Below, piece after piece: positions 21,401-26,724 of a stretch of 31,465 bases of DNA. This stretch comes from a virus. The position numbers and the translations under genes are program-made. The stretch's first letter is position 1. Every line of letters starts with the position of its first letter. The notes below the pieces were generated by a model. The model did no database searches. It was not told the origin of the DNA and saw nothing but the letters and a program-made list of their open reading frames with translations. The DNA lies in IMG/VR virus record IMGVR_UViG_3300020457_000046, positions 1 through 31,465 of that record, one strand, 5' to 3'.

Positions 21401-21727
21401 TGTTATAACTTCATCATCAATCTTAAAGAGACCATATTCATTAGGAAATCCCTTTGTAGTACTGACATTTACCGTTGTTGCTGTGGTTGTAATGCCACTA
21501 GTTAACTTTGTTTCACCTACAACTACTTCAGGAGTTAAATTATCTAATTTTATGTACTGATCAAGATTATCAGTCAGGTCAATCGGACCTCCCTGATATT
21601 CCTGTGAAATATAGTATTGTTTTAAAAAATCTACTGCCTTTGGACTTTCAGATAGTAAAAACTCAGGTATTTGGTTTTCAATTATCTGTTGGACTTTGAC
21701 TCTCTTATCAATCCCAGTGGTGATCAT
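9455..21727 (-). CDS. Giant baseplate/virion structural protein with YHYH-like domain, 4090 aa
   Basis: The gene lies between gp6 and gp8, the slot of T4 gene 7 (1032 aa), but is four times longer. Residues 1-250 form an N-terminal region ('IPEFLLSESPKAVDFLKQYY', 'SKGTEESFRILFNVLY') that I associate with cyanophage baseplate structural proteins. At about 1255-1345 sits a YHYH-type domain: 'H-S-P-I-I-G-W-A-Y-D-G-N-P-I-Y-G-P-Y-G-Y', later 'L-D-V-H-N-G-R-Y-G-R-T-P-E-Y-P-N-G-T-Y-A-Y'. The rest is beta-rich and carries two recurring motifs. 'GG-x-x-Y' repeats occur near 751, 951, 1104, 1187, 2149, 3472, 3846 and 3891. 'H-x-x-x-T/S-G-x-x-V-x-Y' modules occur near 854, 981, 1841 and 2969. One base separates it from gp6. 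A wedge or gp7-like role is inferred from position; the start and reading frame are unambiguous. Confidence 0.82.
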   Translation of the reverse strand: MITTGIDKRVKVQQIIENQIPEFLLSESPKAVDFLKQYYISQEYQGGPIDLTDNLDQYIKLDNLTPEVVVGETKLTSGITTTATTVNVSTTKGFPNEYGLFKIDDEVITYTGITTNSFTGCIRGFSGITTYHADNNPTELVFTDSSAINHEDDATVINLSALFLKEFYKKTKKQLTPGLENVDFVNNLDVSNFIKNSKSLYQSKGTEESFRILFNVLYNETPTIVDLEQFLIKPSSAEYIRREIILAEAISGNPINLVGQTIIKSNDSATRASISEVEPLTRKGKVYYKIALFVGFNEVDLIEGTFNIPGKTKSIGNVSAGSSVITVDSTVGFGQTGTLISGISTNIFYKDKSVNQFLGCENIVDTISSTEDVRSDEFYFGYENGDLSKKVEIRLTGVLSKFVPTSDIRLLTEGEKISVRNVGEKILNPIENKTRKQIFANSWIYNTSSRFQIESISGANIVLFTRDIDKSSLKIGDNVEVLFRNEETKIATGTVGNIDKPTGTISIDNLTNQPGITLFPDPNREYDLRRVINRAFSDTADIEFGNNVLTTDVTNVYNESNANFYVASNSLPSYKITASLPKAILPNAIAGNELPQSGYDPNTLKYNILSFPSPVPFITGDEIFYTAQGTVLPNLPQSSYFVEVLSNPNQIRLYRSRSFIPISDYEEFEALPSGSGTHTFSLVGIIEQQIAPQKLLKKFSLNPNLTNSSSVVTTPGTTGMLINGVEVRNYKSEDKIFFGPLEQIKLLNGGSNYDVLKPPTIELSNSGVGNTNALLRPVITGNIKDVQVDPQNFDIQKVVSVTIEGGNGSGAILEPVLTERRREISFDARLLTESGGVDNIDETITFLDKHNIVSGQPIVYDRNNNPPLGVGTVGNDSGTSVVGLGTTTLVNAATYFPLVVNPTTIKLFQTETDYNTGINTVGFTTTNKIGVHKFRLLSDQKTLRDIRVIDGGSGYQNRQVFVKPTGINTITNTIHFDDHGFNHGDKIVYSTAVGIGSTLPTTISGLTTSTGITTTSNFYQVLKVNSDAFRIVNAGLGGTIKSEFNRKDYLKFSDQGTGFQVFKYPDVKLNLKYELANTDVGIITATPVVRGSISDVLLYEKGTGYGSDILNLEKSVTVTIKTGKEAQLKPIITDGRISYVEIQTKGREYASAPDLQVVGIGTGLGAKLRAVVTDGKITEVIILDGGLQYQQDKIDIKVVPPGTGCKLEASTRGLVVNTFARYNNEALIETNNKLEYSIVGYSTQIGNDSFGDTGNGHSPIIGWAYDGNPIYGPYGYSDPNDDNSAVRILNSGYVLDPSNITNRPTGFSNGFFVEDHKFTNAGDLDVHNGRYGRTPEYPNGTYAYFVGISTNSLLPSFPYFIGESYRSNPSTENFNINQNTFDFDNSSLIRNSYPYKVSDKFADNDFIIESNEITTQSSIVESTTSGSVNSIDIINVGDNYEIGDAAIFDNSNTNGGGLSVSVKSLQGKSVESVVTTVDTYENVVFVWRDSEHVSAYISTAPSLNGGDNVVVSGLSTSLIKGLAGSHQIGIDTAQTVVYQEIPNSSTTGIVTDIYVSHIPTHVSVGSSVGIGTEKLLVLNTFNENNIIRVRRGVSSGVHTVSSKVSLIPSFFNIPLRSNLFDSSIKEQVYFNPHESVGVGTVVGLGSTATSTLGDLVNVVSTPTRSIRLPNHPFKTNQRVTLTKPSVGYALTVSKDDGVTTFNIPGSGNTQDVFVIRKSKDYIGIVTQVGLTTSSDGLSFVGDTTVGSSSFEYLFESNPTQITGNLQRIDAVVSVSTAHNLLDGDIINLNLTPNSSVGIGTSSSIDLRFDETTQSILVNPISCPSSGVTTATNNFNIVEHNLETGDKVKYSSTSVSEGLVNNESYFVFKVDDNNFKLGETLLDVTSNPSTAIELSSTGGVHEFSLINPSISVLRENNLVFGVGHSSLAGYDLNIFYDQDYKNQFVSVGNTTNLQVIGVGTVGITSTATLTLNYSNDNPSILFYNLKKSGFISTSDTDVLNYNRINYIDSKYSGQYSIFDVPTPGISYTSFSISLNEVPEKLSYASTETSVLKYTTKSSRAKGAIDKVGIDFGGVGYDSLPSFVSIASTQGTNATLLPDSNTINRVDDVRILNPGFEYSSDPTLKPEAFVSPVISIINSNTITNIEVVDGGKNYTTVPDLKIVNPLTGSEDVSGAIIAGRLNGSSLTTVDVVVAPKGLQSVTHDIFAVNNSNGSTVSKLDYNSASGIATCTLVTPVLGFSTAPFSVNEEIFVEGLQKFETTGSGFNSADNGFKFFKISGVNNTNPATIEFDLSPFTTNAGIAKTVQNSFGVIISKNDYPVFKVTQSISKFSVGEKLLAFVGTEYTPVDLIISESTNEFIKIEEEIPGSFNLVTGQLIKGFISGNIATINTISKNSGIFEINYSLRQDQGWNDDIGKLNQDYQVTPDNDYYQNLSYSVKSRISYDDLINPVNRLLHTTGLKNFADVGISSVTNAGVTTSSFTDVLALDFIDEKRVDTINNFDFALDIDTVEGKSKFLKLKNTKLSPYIECRTNRVLEIDDISRLFSNTATTLSKFLDLSINTRYATFLIQTRNPNNKNTQISDIILYKDDLDVFTAERSKIHTTSSELGEIKGNIDASGNISINFTPDDPDNNDYDLKILETSFNTNLTGIGTQSIGFINLSGINTTVSTATTSLIISTDVNNTDALFASIEVNNVTTDETNFVDLYLTHDGTNSFISEFYADSIDGPTSNFIGTFISSISSNVLSLEFENDQANEVLVRSRVIGIGTTAAGIGTYRFKLPGQLEGTEKTSRFESNFSNVSTSSTIASFTENEISSLKGFVRVSSGSTSSLHQVLVAHDSTDSHITQYPFLSIGSTSGIGTFSSTIVGNDLNLNFHPDPLFSGGTNSVQVQTFTEAFYSETDLLNIPPDLQYGTVTESLSFAQYDAINGTRSNKTSFALQSNSKPIFQKQFNPSDAATLNPATGLFTIIDHFFETGERLVYNPGSTFTGISLSGIATAGGTLGSEVYAIRVNKDTFKISKSHPDSLAGIAITFTGVGTGNAHEFEMFKKNEKALLSIDGVIQSPIAFTPITTDLEFNITNSATTFSVTGLSSITSGDIIKIDDEFMKISRVGLGTTSVGPISETGSVSLVVVERGAIGSAATSHSSGATSRLFSGGYNIVDSTIHFTDAPRGTNTTQKTQANLDPLKSTFNGRVYLRQDYSTNTIFDDISDSFTGIAATLPVKVGGASTSGIQTGSTMLLLNGIFQTPSTFNNFGNNYEFAESGGASNVIFTGITSSNGTKIISDVDVNQNQLPRGGVIVSLGSTGGLGVAPLLGAKVSAITGAGSSIIGIVGVPTTGQTFGISTASFNNLTGQLEVTTSTNHNFRNINEFVRFDGLVFNPVLGIETNRSFSVTGILSTTTFTTNVGTSTVSHAYVGAGTVFEFQGDNTFGSGYRHPVSVAVTDRSGSGSGAAVSVVVGAGGSLAFTIDSNGTGYTDPVITIPEPSYSNLPITGVSRRGIGATTDTGTGSSVSVTIGAANTSVGIGSTLFTVSNFVLENSGYNFKVGDVFKPVGLVTAKGLSSLVTEFELTVTEVFRDQYSSWNFGQFDFIDSIKDLQDGVRKRFPLIFNANLLSFEVDENNPDSSLINLDALLLIFINGVIQDPGDAYTFDGGTSFEFSQAPDPEDIIDIFFYQGTSGVDSVRVAAGSSVSPTIQTGDIVQIFKLNNDSGITTTQKQRTIYTISASDEVETNLYTELGVDERNFKPFNWTKQKVDKKVNGEIVFKSRDSIEAQVYPTAKIIDDITTTDNEIFVDNAKFFNYEEDFSSLVVGSVGGLIVGSTDPVAAAFTAVVSAAGTISSLSITNGGSGYVGSTTSISISAPHAIGVGVGTTSSATATITNGVITSTTITNPGFGYTFTAVPQVLAPLPNAIKEDIDTITAVEGFDGDIIGIAVTDGIGHPLALKFTLNVDLTNNPNSVASDLKVGYPVHIFETQVGHGVTSVVSDNATIVSTGTTCVDNIYFVNAYNAGVGIITCNIMTGVNTTGVNTSVGVGTAIGGFSWGRLSGFTRGLNPISIGVTGLTIDSGLTTYPSIQRRDFGLRDNGSLRKDLG

Positions 21728-21728
21728 A

Positions 21729-23666
21729 TTATCCTCTTACCAGTGCTCCATTAGCGTAACTTGATGTAACCTTATATCCAACACCAGAAATCTGTTCACC
21801 AGATGAAATAGTGTCTTTAACCATATTTATGGCACTATCTCCGACAGCAAAACTGAGATATAAATCTTTCAATCCAATGATATCATTTGATTCTGGAAAT
21901 GCTTGAATTTCAATTATATTGTTCGACCTTTGAGTTGACGTTATATTTACCGTTGATATAATGACCTCTCCATGCACATAATCAACAATTCCAGCAGAGG
22001 TAACAACTAATTGTCCTCTAGATAACTCCGTATCACCCTTTACAATAGCTATTACACCTTTACCACTTCCATCCAATGTACCATCACTGTTACGATTTGG
22101 TATATCTGTGAAATATAACATATCAGTTTGACCCTGAATAGTAAATCCAGTGCTTTTTATATTCTTACCTTCTGGGTTGATGTAAAACCTATTACCGTAA
22201 CATAATTCATACTGAGCAAATTGATTTGTCAATGCTCTCAAGTTTCTTCTAATTCTAACTCTTGTAATATTAGAAGTTATTGCTTCATCAATATTATCAA
22301 TTACATTCAGAATTTTACTATACTTAAATCTACCACCAAACTTGTTAAGATCAGTTGATGAACCATAAGTTAATAAACCATTAATAACATTAGTCTTTAA
22401 TTCAGATACAGTTGTTACCTTTGATTGATCATAATAAACGAAAGAGTCTAATTCAACATATAATAATTTAAGATCAAGTAGTTTTTGATTAATACCTGCT
22501 AATGAATAACTCTTTAGGTTTGATAGAATTGCATTCTTATCAAAATCAGATACAAACTCACCATTCTTTGGTTTGATTGTGATGAAAACAGTTCCAAATT
22601 CAGGTGGATCTAATTCCTCACCACCCACAACTGAGACTGATTCGGTATTTGGATATATTTGTTGTATTATTGCCTCATAATCCCTTGCTGTAACCGCTCT
22701 GTATTGCGATGAATACAGTCTAGGTGCAAAATACTTAATTGAATCAATAGACTCGATACTGCCCCCATTAGCTGCCGATGAGACAGTTGTAACTATTGGT
22801 GTAGTTGATGGTAAAGCAATTTGATTTGAAGATGAGGTGACACTACCTGCATAGTTAAATGCTGAAGGACCGTTACCTTCTACACCATCTGTGACAATGT
22901 AAGATACACTGATGGTTGCTTCATTTTCTAATTTTTTACCAAAGACACCATCACCAAAAAGAAGTTCATATCTTTCGTCTGTTGTCTCTTGTATTAAATA
23001 TGTCTCTGAAATATCAGTTATGTTTAATATATTATCTACTTTACGATACTCTCTACCTAACCCAGTATCAGATGAACCTTTTACAAATACTTTAATAGTT
23101 GATGTATCAATAAATGAGTTCTCAAGTATGAATCTCTGATCAAGTGAACCATCTACAGTAAAGGTTTTTGATAAGTAGGTTCCTTGGTAAATTATTATAT
23201 CATTAAACGATCCTGTGCTGCTTACTATATTTCCGTTTGCATCTGTAGTCTGTGTTGTAGTCGTTGTAATTGTTTCTGGTATTGAGAATACAAAAGAAGT
23301 ATCATTAGATGATCCTACACATACTAAACCTGCCTGAAGAGTGAGGGTTGGAGTATTTGCACTAGTTGTTACGTCAAAAGAGATTGTTGCTTGAGATGCA
23401 GTTCTTGATCTAGGTACATATCCAATGTTTCTTGCAAGTGCAACTACATTTTCACGCACTGTCGCAGAGTCTAAGAAAGACTCATTGACAATCATGTTTG
23501 AGTTAAATGCAGTTATGTAAGTATTATATGCTAAAGTATCAATTAGAACTGAAAAATTAGATCCTTCAAAGTCAAAATCCGTAAAATCAGAGTTTGCACG
23601 GATATAATCCTTAATTGAAGTCTTAATTTGGTCAAAATCTAGATTTGTAAACTTAGTAAAAGGCAT
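21729..23666 (-). CDS. 6: Baseplate wedge subunit gp6, 645 aa
   Basis: The length fits T4 gp6 (660 aa). The N-terminus 'F-D-Q-I-K-T-S-I-K-D-Y-I-R' followed by 'F-T-D-F-D-F-E-G-S-N-F-S-V-L-I-D-T-L-A-Y-N-T' and 'N-E-S-F-L-D-S-A-T-V-R-E-N-V-V-A-L-A-R-N-I-G-Y-V-P-R-S' (about 25-105) is the hallmark of this family. A baseplate-J-like core follows, with 'Y-E-L-L-F-G-D-G-V-F-G-K' near 233-245 and 'R-A-V-T-A-R-D-Y-E-A-I-I' near 315. In T4, gp6 dimers join neighbouring wedges into the inner ring of the baseplate and move during sheath contraction. The ATG overlaps the gp25 stop by one base (TAATG), so translation is probably coupled; the next gene starts one base after its stop. Confidence 0.93.
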   Translation of the reverse strand: MPFTKFTNLDFDQIKTSIKDYIRANSDFTDFDFEGSNFSVLIDTLAYNTYITAFNSNMIVNESFLDSATVRENVVALARNIGYVPRSRTASQATISFDVTTSANTPTLTLQAGLVCVGSSNDTSFVFSIPETITTTTTQTTDANGNIVSSTGSFNDIIIYQGTYLSKTFTVDGSLDQRFILENSFIDTSTIKVFVKGSSDTGLGREYRKVDNILNITDISETYLIQETTDERYELLFGDGVFGKKLENEATISVSYIVTDGVEGNGPSAFNYAGSVTSSSNQIALPSTTPIVTTVSSAANGGSIESIDSIKYFAPRLYSSQYRAVTARDYEAIIQQIYPNTESVSVVGGEELDPPEFGTVFITIKPKNGEFVSDFDKNAILSNLKSYSLAGINQKLLDLKLLYVELDSFVYYDQSKVTTVSELKTNVINGLLTYGSSTDLNKFGGRFKYSKILNVIDNIDEAITSNITRVRIRRNLRALTNQFAQYELCYGNRFYINPEGKNIKSTGFTIQGQTDMLYFTDIPNRNSDGTLDGSGKGVIAIVKGDTELSRGQLVVTSAGIVDYVHGEVIISTVNITSTQRSNNIIEIQAFPESNDIIGLKDLYLSFAVGDSAINMVKDTISSGEQISGVGYKVTSSYANGALVRG

Positions 23667-24067
23667 TATCTTGTTGCTTCCAGTATGAATGTGAATTCTT
23701 GTGTAGGAACTTCCTGTCCAATAATATCAAAAAACACCGTGACCTCAAATTCATTTAAATCTGGTCTTGGATCTACCTCAACAGTTACATTATCAATTCG
23801 AGGTTCAAAGTTTTCAAGTGTTATTTCAATTTGGTTCTGTATTACAGACGCAGTACCAAAATCTACAAAGTCAAATAGGCTATCACGCACTTCAGAACCC
23901 AATACTGAATTAAAAAACCTTTCAGTAGGTATAGTTTGCACTAAATTACGTACAGACTTCTTAATTGCGTTCTCATTTTTGAGAATTGTAAGGTCTTTTG
24001 TGACTGGATGGGGTGTAAAAGACAAACTTATGTCCTTAAATGCCCTTGATATCCGATTTATTGCCAT
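23666..24067 (-). CDS. 25: Baseplate wedge subunit gp25, 133 aa
   Basis: The length is nearly that of T4 gp25 (132 aa). The family signature is present: 'D-I-S-L-S-F-T-P-H-P-V-T-K-D-L' near residues 11-25, 'A-I-K-K-S-V-R-N-L-V' near 34-43, 'T-E-R-F-F-N-S-V-L-G-S' near 48-60, and 'L-E-N-F-E-P-R-I' with the conserved Glu-Pro-Arg near 85-92. In T4, gp25 forms the core bundle with gp6 and gp7 and helps start sheath polymerisation. It is the first gene of the structural run here. The 54-bp gap upstream carries two T4-late-like boxes (CATAAATA, GATAAATA), and gp6 follows with a one-base overlap. Confidence 0.93.
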   Translation of the reverse strand: MAINRISRAFKDISLSFTPHPVTKDLTILKNENAIKKSVRNLVQTIPTERFFNSVLGSEVRDSLFDFVDFGTASVIQNQIEITLENFEPRIDNVTVEVDPRPDLNEFEVTVFFDIIGQEVPTQEFTFILEATR

Positions 24068-24089
24068 TTAAACAAGAGTTTTCCTGTTT

Positions 24090-24097
24090 TATTTATG
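24090..24097 (-). promoter_or_regulatory. Late-promoter-like box CATAAATA before gp25
   Basis: The minus strand reads CATAAATA, one base off the T4 late core, 22 bases before the gp25 ATG in the 54-bp gap between the accessory block and the baseplate genes. A second near match, GATAAATA, lies at 24119-24126 over the end of the upstream gene. The position suits a start for the gp25-gp6-4090 aa transcript. Confidence 0.5.
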
Positions 24098-24121
24098 TCA
24101 CTTTTTTGTAAATGCTATTAT

Positions 24122-24598
24122 TTATCCTAAATCTTGTTCAATATCGTTTTTTACTACAGAATAGTCGTCTTCTAACACCTCTTCAAGGTAAGATTCGTCC
24201 CAATAATCGTAATAATCAGTTTTTGCAAGTTTTCTCCTTGCTTCAGTAAGTTCTTTTCGAGGTTGACATAACACTAAGTTGTATAATCCGTTACTTGTTT
24301 GTATTCCTTGTATATAAGTCTTCGTTTTTCCATGATCCGCAATGAATTTATACTCTGGATAGTTGCGATTATAGTCATCTACCGCATCATATAGAAATTG
24401 TGAGCTAATATTTCCTTCTACAACATATATTACGACATCAAAATCAGGTTTTGGTACAATTTTACTTAATTTTTCATCAATTATCGAAAAATTTGCCTTT
24501 GATGCATAAGGACAAATTGCAAAGTTACCTAATTCTGGTCTAATTTTAGATAGTTGACCTATCCAATGTAAAATATACCTACTTTTCTTGTCGTTCAT
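24122..24598 (-). CDS. Unrecognised phage protein, 158 aa, acidic C-terminus
   Basis: I place the start at the ATG at 24598 (MNDKKSRYILHWIGQL...). A longer reading to a GTG at 24631 adds 11 residues and deepens the overlap with the upstream gene from 20 to 53 nt. The protein has a strand-like hydrophobic stretch 'F-D-V-V-I-Y-V-V-E-G' near residues 72-81, then 'Y-K-F-I-A-D-H-G' and a strongly acidic end (about 130-158: 'DYYDYWDESYLEEVLEDDYS'). The alternation of strands and helices suggests an alpha/beta domain. No catalytic motif was identified and I do not recognise the family. It is the last gene before the late structural block and overlaps the 218-residue gene, so the two probably share a message. 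Confidence 0.65.
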   Translation of the reverse strand: MNDKKSRYILHWIGQLSKIRPELGNFAICPYASKANFSIIDEKLSKIVPKPDFDVVIYVVEGNISSQFLYDAVDDYNRNYPEYKFIADHGKTKTYIQGIQTSNGLYNLVLCQPRKELTEARRKLAKTDYYDYWDESYLEEVLEDDYSVVKNDIEQDLG

Positions 24599-25235
24599 CG
24601 GGTGTTGTCCAGAAATAATCGTCACAATCACCTAAACGACCCCATTTAACATCGTTTTCTACCTCAAAGATGCGTGTTGATACCTTAAAGTCAGGTGTTT
24701 TGACAGGATCAGGTGTCATTGAGGTGTCATATATGCGACATCTGTTGTTTGGATAGAGTGCAAACTGTCCATTACGCAATTCAACAAGGTTAAATGACTT
24801 ATGTTCATCTGGTAATTCACTTGTAGACGCATCAATTTGATCAAAATCCCCATGATAGTTGTCTAAAGTGCAAATATACTGTCCTTTTTGGTTTCCATAG
24901 TGCCTTGTACGCAGTTCCCACTCCATTGGTGCAACAAATTGCTTGACAATTACAGTAAAATCATAGTCCATACAGTTCCAAAACTGTAAATTCACCAAAT
25001 CCATGTCTGGATCAGGTGTTTTTGGTGATGATAAGAATGCAGATATCGGTAATTTATCATACATTGCACCATATTCTGGTAAATATGTCTCAAAATAGAA
25101 TGCTCGTCCCTGTATAGACTTCGCACATACCCATATTCCCTCAATAAACTCCCCATGACCTGATTGGAAGTCAGTTAAATATTCTTTTCTTACCCATACC
25201 TTCTTGGTTGGAAGGTTTCCGATTAGTTTTGCCAT
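24579..25235 (-). CDS. Unrecognised phage protein, 218 aa
   Basis: The protein begins MAKLIGNLPTKKVWVRKEYL. It is rich in aromatic residues (several W, Y and F clusters such as 'L-Q-F-W-N-C-M-D-Y-D-F-T' near 83-95 and 'C-D-D-Y-F-W-T-T-P' near the end), with strand-like segments and few long helices. No transmembrane segment, signal peptide or catalytic signature is evident. It looks like a conserved T4-like phage hypothetical protein, but I cannot name its family or function. Its start overlaps the stop of the 146-residue gene by 13 nt and its end overlaps the next gene, making a chain of overlapping genes from 25966 down to 24122 that points to a single operon feeding towards the baseplate genes. 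Confidence 0.65.
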   Translation of the reverse strand: MAKLIGNLPTKKVWVRKEYLTDFQSGHGEFIEGIWVCAKSIQGRAFYFETYLPEYGAMYDKLPISAFLSSPKTPDPDMDLVNLQFWNCMDYDFTVIVKQFVAPMEWELRTRHYGNQKGQYICTLDNYHGDFDQIDASTSELPDEHKSFNLVELRNGQFALYPNNRCRIYDTSMTPDPVKTPDFKVSTRIFEVENDVKWGRLGDCDDYFWTTPDERQEK

Positions 25236-25663
25236 GTATCAAAAAAGTTTGAAATTTCGTATCCGTCTAATTTTGCTTTGTAATCTGATGATTCACCCAG
25301 ATAATAGTAATTATAACCTAATCTCTTATATAATGCACATTCACTTTTGTTTGCAATATGCCCTAAACTCAGTTTCTTATTCTTATAGTCCCATGCGAAT
25401 TGATCCGCCCATACACTATTTACACTTTTAAAACGATAAGCAAGAGTAAATGCGACTAACTCATTACCATCATAATAACCAATCACATCAGAATGAGGTA
25501 GTTCAAACTCTTCAATAAAGATTGGTACAATATCATCAAACTTCTTATAAGTTACGTATTGCTTATAGATGTCTAAGCACCGACCAAAAGAAGAACTATC
25601 AAGAATACGATAGTTGTGGTACTCCTGATAGTTTGTGTCTTTGAGTCGAATGCGACAGAACAT
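25223..25663 (-). CDS. GNAT-fold / arginyltransferase-C-like protein, 146 aa
   Basis: The C-terminal half reads 'S-L-G-H-I-A-N-K-S-E-C-A-L-Y-K-R-L-G-Y' and then 'Y-Y-Y-L-G-E-S-S-D-Y-K-A-K-L-D-G-Y-E' (about 98-137). The same order (SLG, a helix ending LGY, YYLG, YKA, a conserved E) is seen in the C-terminal GNAT domain of arginyl-tRNA-protein and related aminoacyl transferases. The first half has 'V-I-G-Y-Y-D-G-N-E-L-V-A-F-T-L-A-Y' (about 60-75), a typical GNAT beta-hairpin. The protein is shorter than full-length transferases, so it may be an acetyl- or aminoacyl-transferase with a phage-specific substrate; this is inference from motif order. The ATG overlaps the stop of the 46-residue gene by one base (TAATG). 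Confidence 0.55.
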   Translation of the reverse strand: MFCRIRLKDTNYQEYHNYRILDSSSFGRCLDIYKQYVTYKKFDDIVPIFIEEFELPHSDVIGYYDGNELVAFTLAYRFKSVNSVWADQFAWDYKNKKLSLGHIANKSECALYKRLGYNYYYLGESSDYKAKLDGYEISNFFDTWQN

Positions 25664-25803
25664 TATTTTTTACCTTGTCCGATTGGTCTTTTACGAGCCG
25701 AGTTACGGGATGTAGAGGCATATTTTGAATGTTTCCCAGTTCCTTGTCGAGTTTTTTTCGGGTGACTTTGAATTGAATTGCCTGTGTTAAATGTCTTTGC
25801 CAT
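25663..25803 (-). CDS. Tiny basic protein, 46 aa
   Basis: An ATG at 25803-25801 opens 46 codons ending in TAA at 25665-25663. The product begins MAKTFNTGNSIQSHPKKTRQ and ends 'RKRPIGQGKK'. About a third of its residues are Lys, Arg or His, with no acidic residue at all and many Gly, Ser and Thr, so it is probably an unfolded, nucleic-acid-binding peptide. Its start lies 17 nt inside the upstream 59-residue gene and its stop overlaps the next start as TAATG; this tight nesting argues that it is a real gene. No family name is known to me. Confidence 0.65.
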   Translation of the reverse strand: MAKTFNTGNSIQSHPKKTRQGTGKHSKYASTSRNSARKRPIGQGKK

Positions 25804-25966
25804 TAGTTTGTTTTACGTCAGTTGTTAATTCGAGTGGATGCGGTGATCCTTTTGCAAAGAACTCATCTGCTAAGTCCTGCATTTTATCCATATACTCTTC
25901 TTCGGTAAGATTCTCAAAGAGCACCTTACCTTGATGAGATATACTATATAACTCTTGTTTTTTCAT
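25787..25966 (-). CDS. Small acidic protein, 59 aa
   Basis: The frame runs from an ATG at 25966-25964 to TAA at 25789-25787. The protein begins MKKQELYSISHQGKVLFENL and continues 'TEEEYMDKMQDLADEFFAKG'. This is a short beta-hairpin-like start ('L-Y-S-I-S-H-Q-G-K-V-L-F') followed by an acidic helix, then a tail ending in 'TNGKDI'. It overlaps the glycosyltransferase gene upstream by 23 nt and the 46-residue gene downstream by 17 nt, so it is embedded in the same translationally coupled chain. The function is unknown; the pattern suggests a small adaptor or modulator, which is a guess. Confidence 0.62.
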   Translation of the reverse strand: MKKQELYSISHQGKVLFENLTEEEYMDKMQDLADEFFAKGSPHPLELTTDVKQTNGKDI

Positions 25967-26714
25967 GTCCTACACGAATACGAGGGTCACACATAATTCG
26001 GTATCCTGCCTCCTTTGCATCTAGGCAAAATGAGACATCTTCTCCGCACATATCTTGAACAGCACCTGATTCAAATATCTGCATCTTCGGTGCAAACCAA
26101 GGATACTTAATCTGTTCGTCTTCAAATACTCCATGTTTAATCAGTAACCATCCAAAACCTGCATAGTCAACTGTAAAAGGTTTTGATCTCTTTGTGATTG
26201 AGTCGATGGTTTCATGGTTCATCACTCCACCGTTACCTTTGAAGTCATCCTCATCTAACCAGTGAGCGACTGAAGTTGTTTTTCCATCTTCGGTACAATA
26301 CCAACCAGATGCAATCTTTTCGTCCATTAAAACAAGTTGATAGAACTTCTCAACATTAAAAACAATATCAGAGTCAATCCATAACTGATAATCATACTTT
26401 AACTTACCATCCCAAGGTAACTGGTCAGGACCACGAAGAACATTTGCACCAAGACACTTACATCTTGCAAAGTTCACCATTGAACTATAGTCTTGTGATA
26501 TCTGTATGCTTGCCTTGTTATGTACAAGATCAAAACATAGAGTTACAAAGTTCTTTAAAAATGTATATGATACTCCTCGACCTGGCAGACAGAATACAAT
26601 CGTCTTACCTGCAACCATCTTCTTTGCTTTATCATAATCCCACTGTGGTTCTTCTGATTTTGCTTTTCCTTTTGCTTTTGCAACTTCTGATTTAACAGTA
26701 AATCCTTTTGCCAT
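25944..26714 (-). CDS. Glycosyltransferase-like protein (GT-A fold), 256 aa
   Basis: After a Lys-rich N-terminus (residues 1-35) the domain starts 'K-T-I-V-F-C-L-P-G-R-G'. It carries a classical metal/nucleotide-sugar DxD site in 'L-W-I-D-S-D-I-V-F' (D114, D116) and ends with 'C-G-E-D-V-S-F-C-L-D-A-K-E-A-G-Y' (about 223-238) and 'V-G-H-E-K' (H250). This order (DxD, an acidic 'ED' catalytic region, a terminal His) is that of GT-A/GT2-like enzymes. In phages such enzymes may modify DNA bases, virion glycans or host surface; the sequence does not tell which. A TATATAAGTAC box precedes it, and the 59-residue gene overlaps its end by 23 nt. Confidence 0.72.
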   Translation of the reverse strand: MAKGFTVKSEVAKAKGKAKSEEPQWDYDKAKKMVAGKTIVFCLPGRGVSYTFLKNFVTLCFDLVHNKASIQISQDYSSMVNFARCKCLGANVLRGPDQLPWDGKLKYDYQLWIDSDIVFNVEKFYQLVLMDEKIASGWYCTEDGKTTSVAHWLDEDDFKGNGGVMNHETIDSITKRSKPFTVDYAGFGWLLIKHGVFEDEQIKYPWFAPKMQIFESGAVQDMCGEDVSFCLDAKEAGYRIMCDPRIRVGHEKTRVI

Positions 26715-26724
26715 AATAATTTCA

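Noticed and set aside
23685-24071. Long plus-strand open frame opposite gp25 (and many similar frames opposite the giant genes)
   Set aside because: Mirror frames of real minus-strand genes; no family resemblance, no ribosome site, and the opposite strand encodes well-recognised proteins.
24599-24631. GTG start adding 11 residues to the 158-aa protein
   Set aside because: A rarer start with deeper overlap; the ATG at 24598 is simpler, though the longer form is not excluded.
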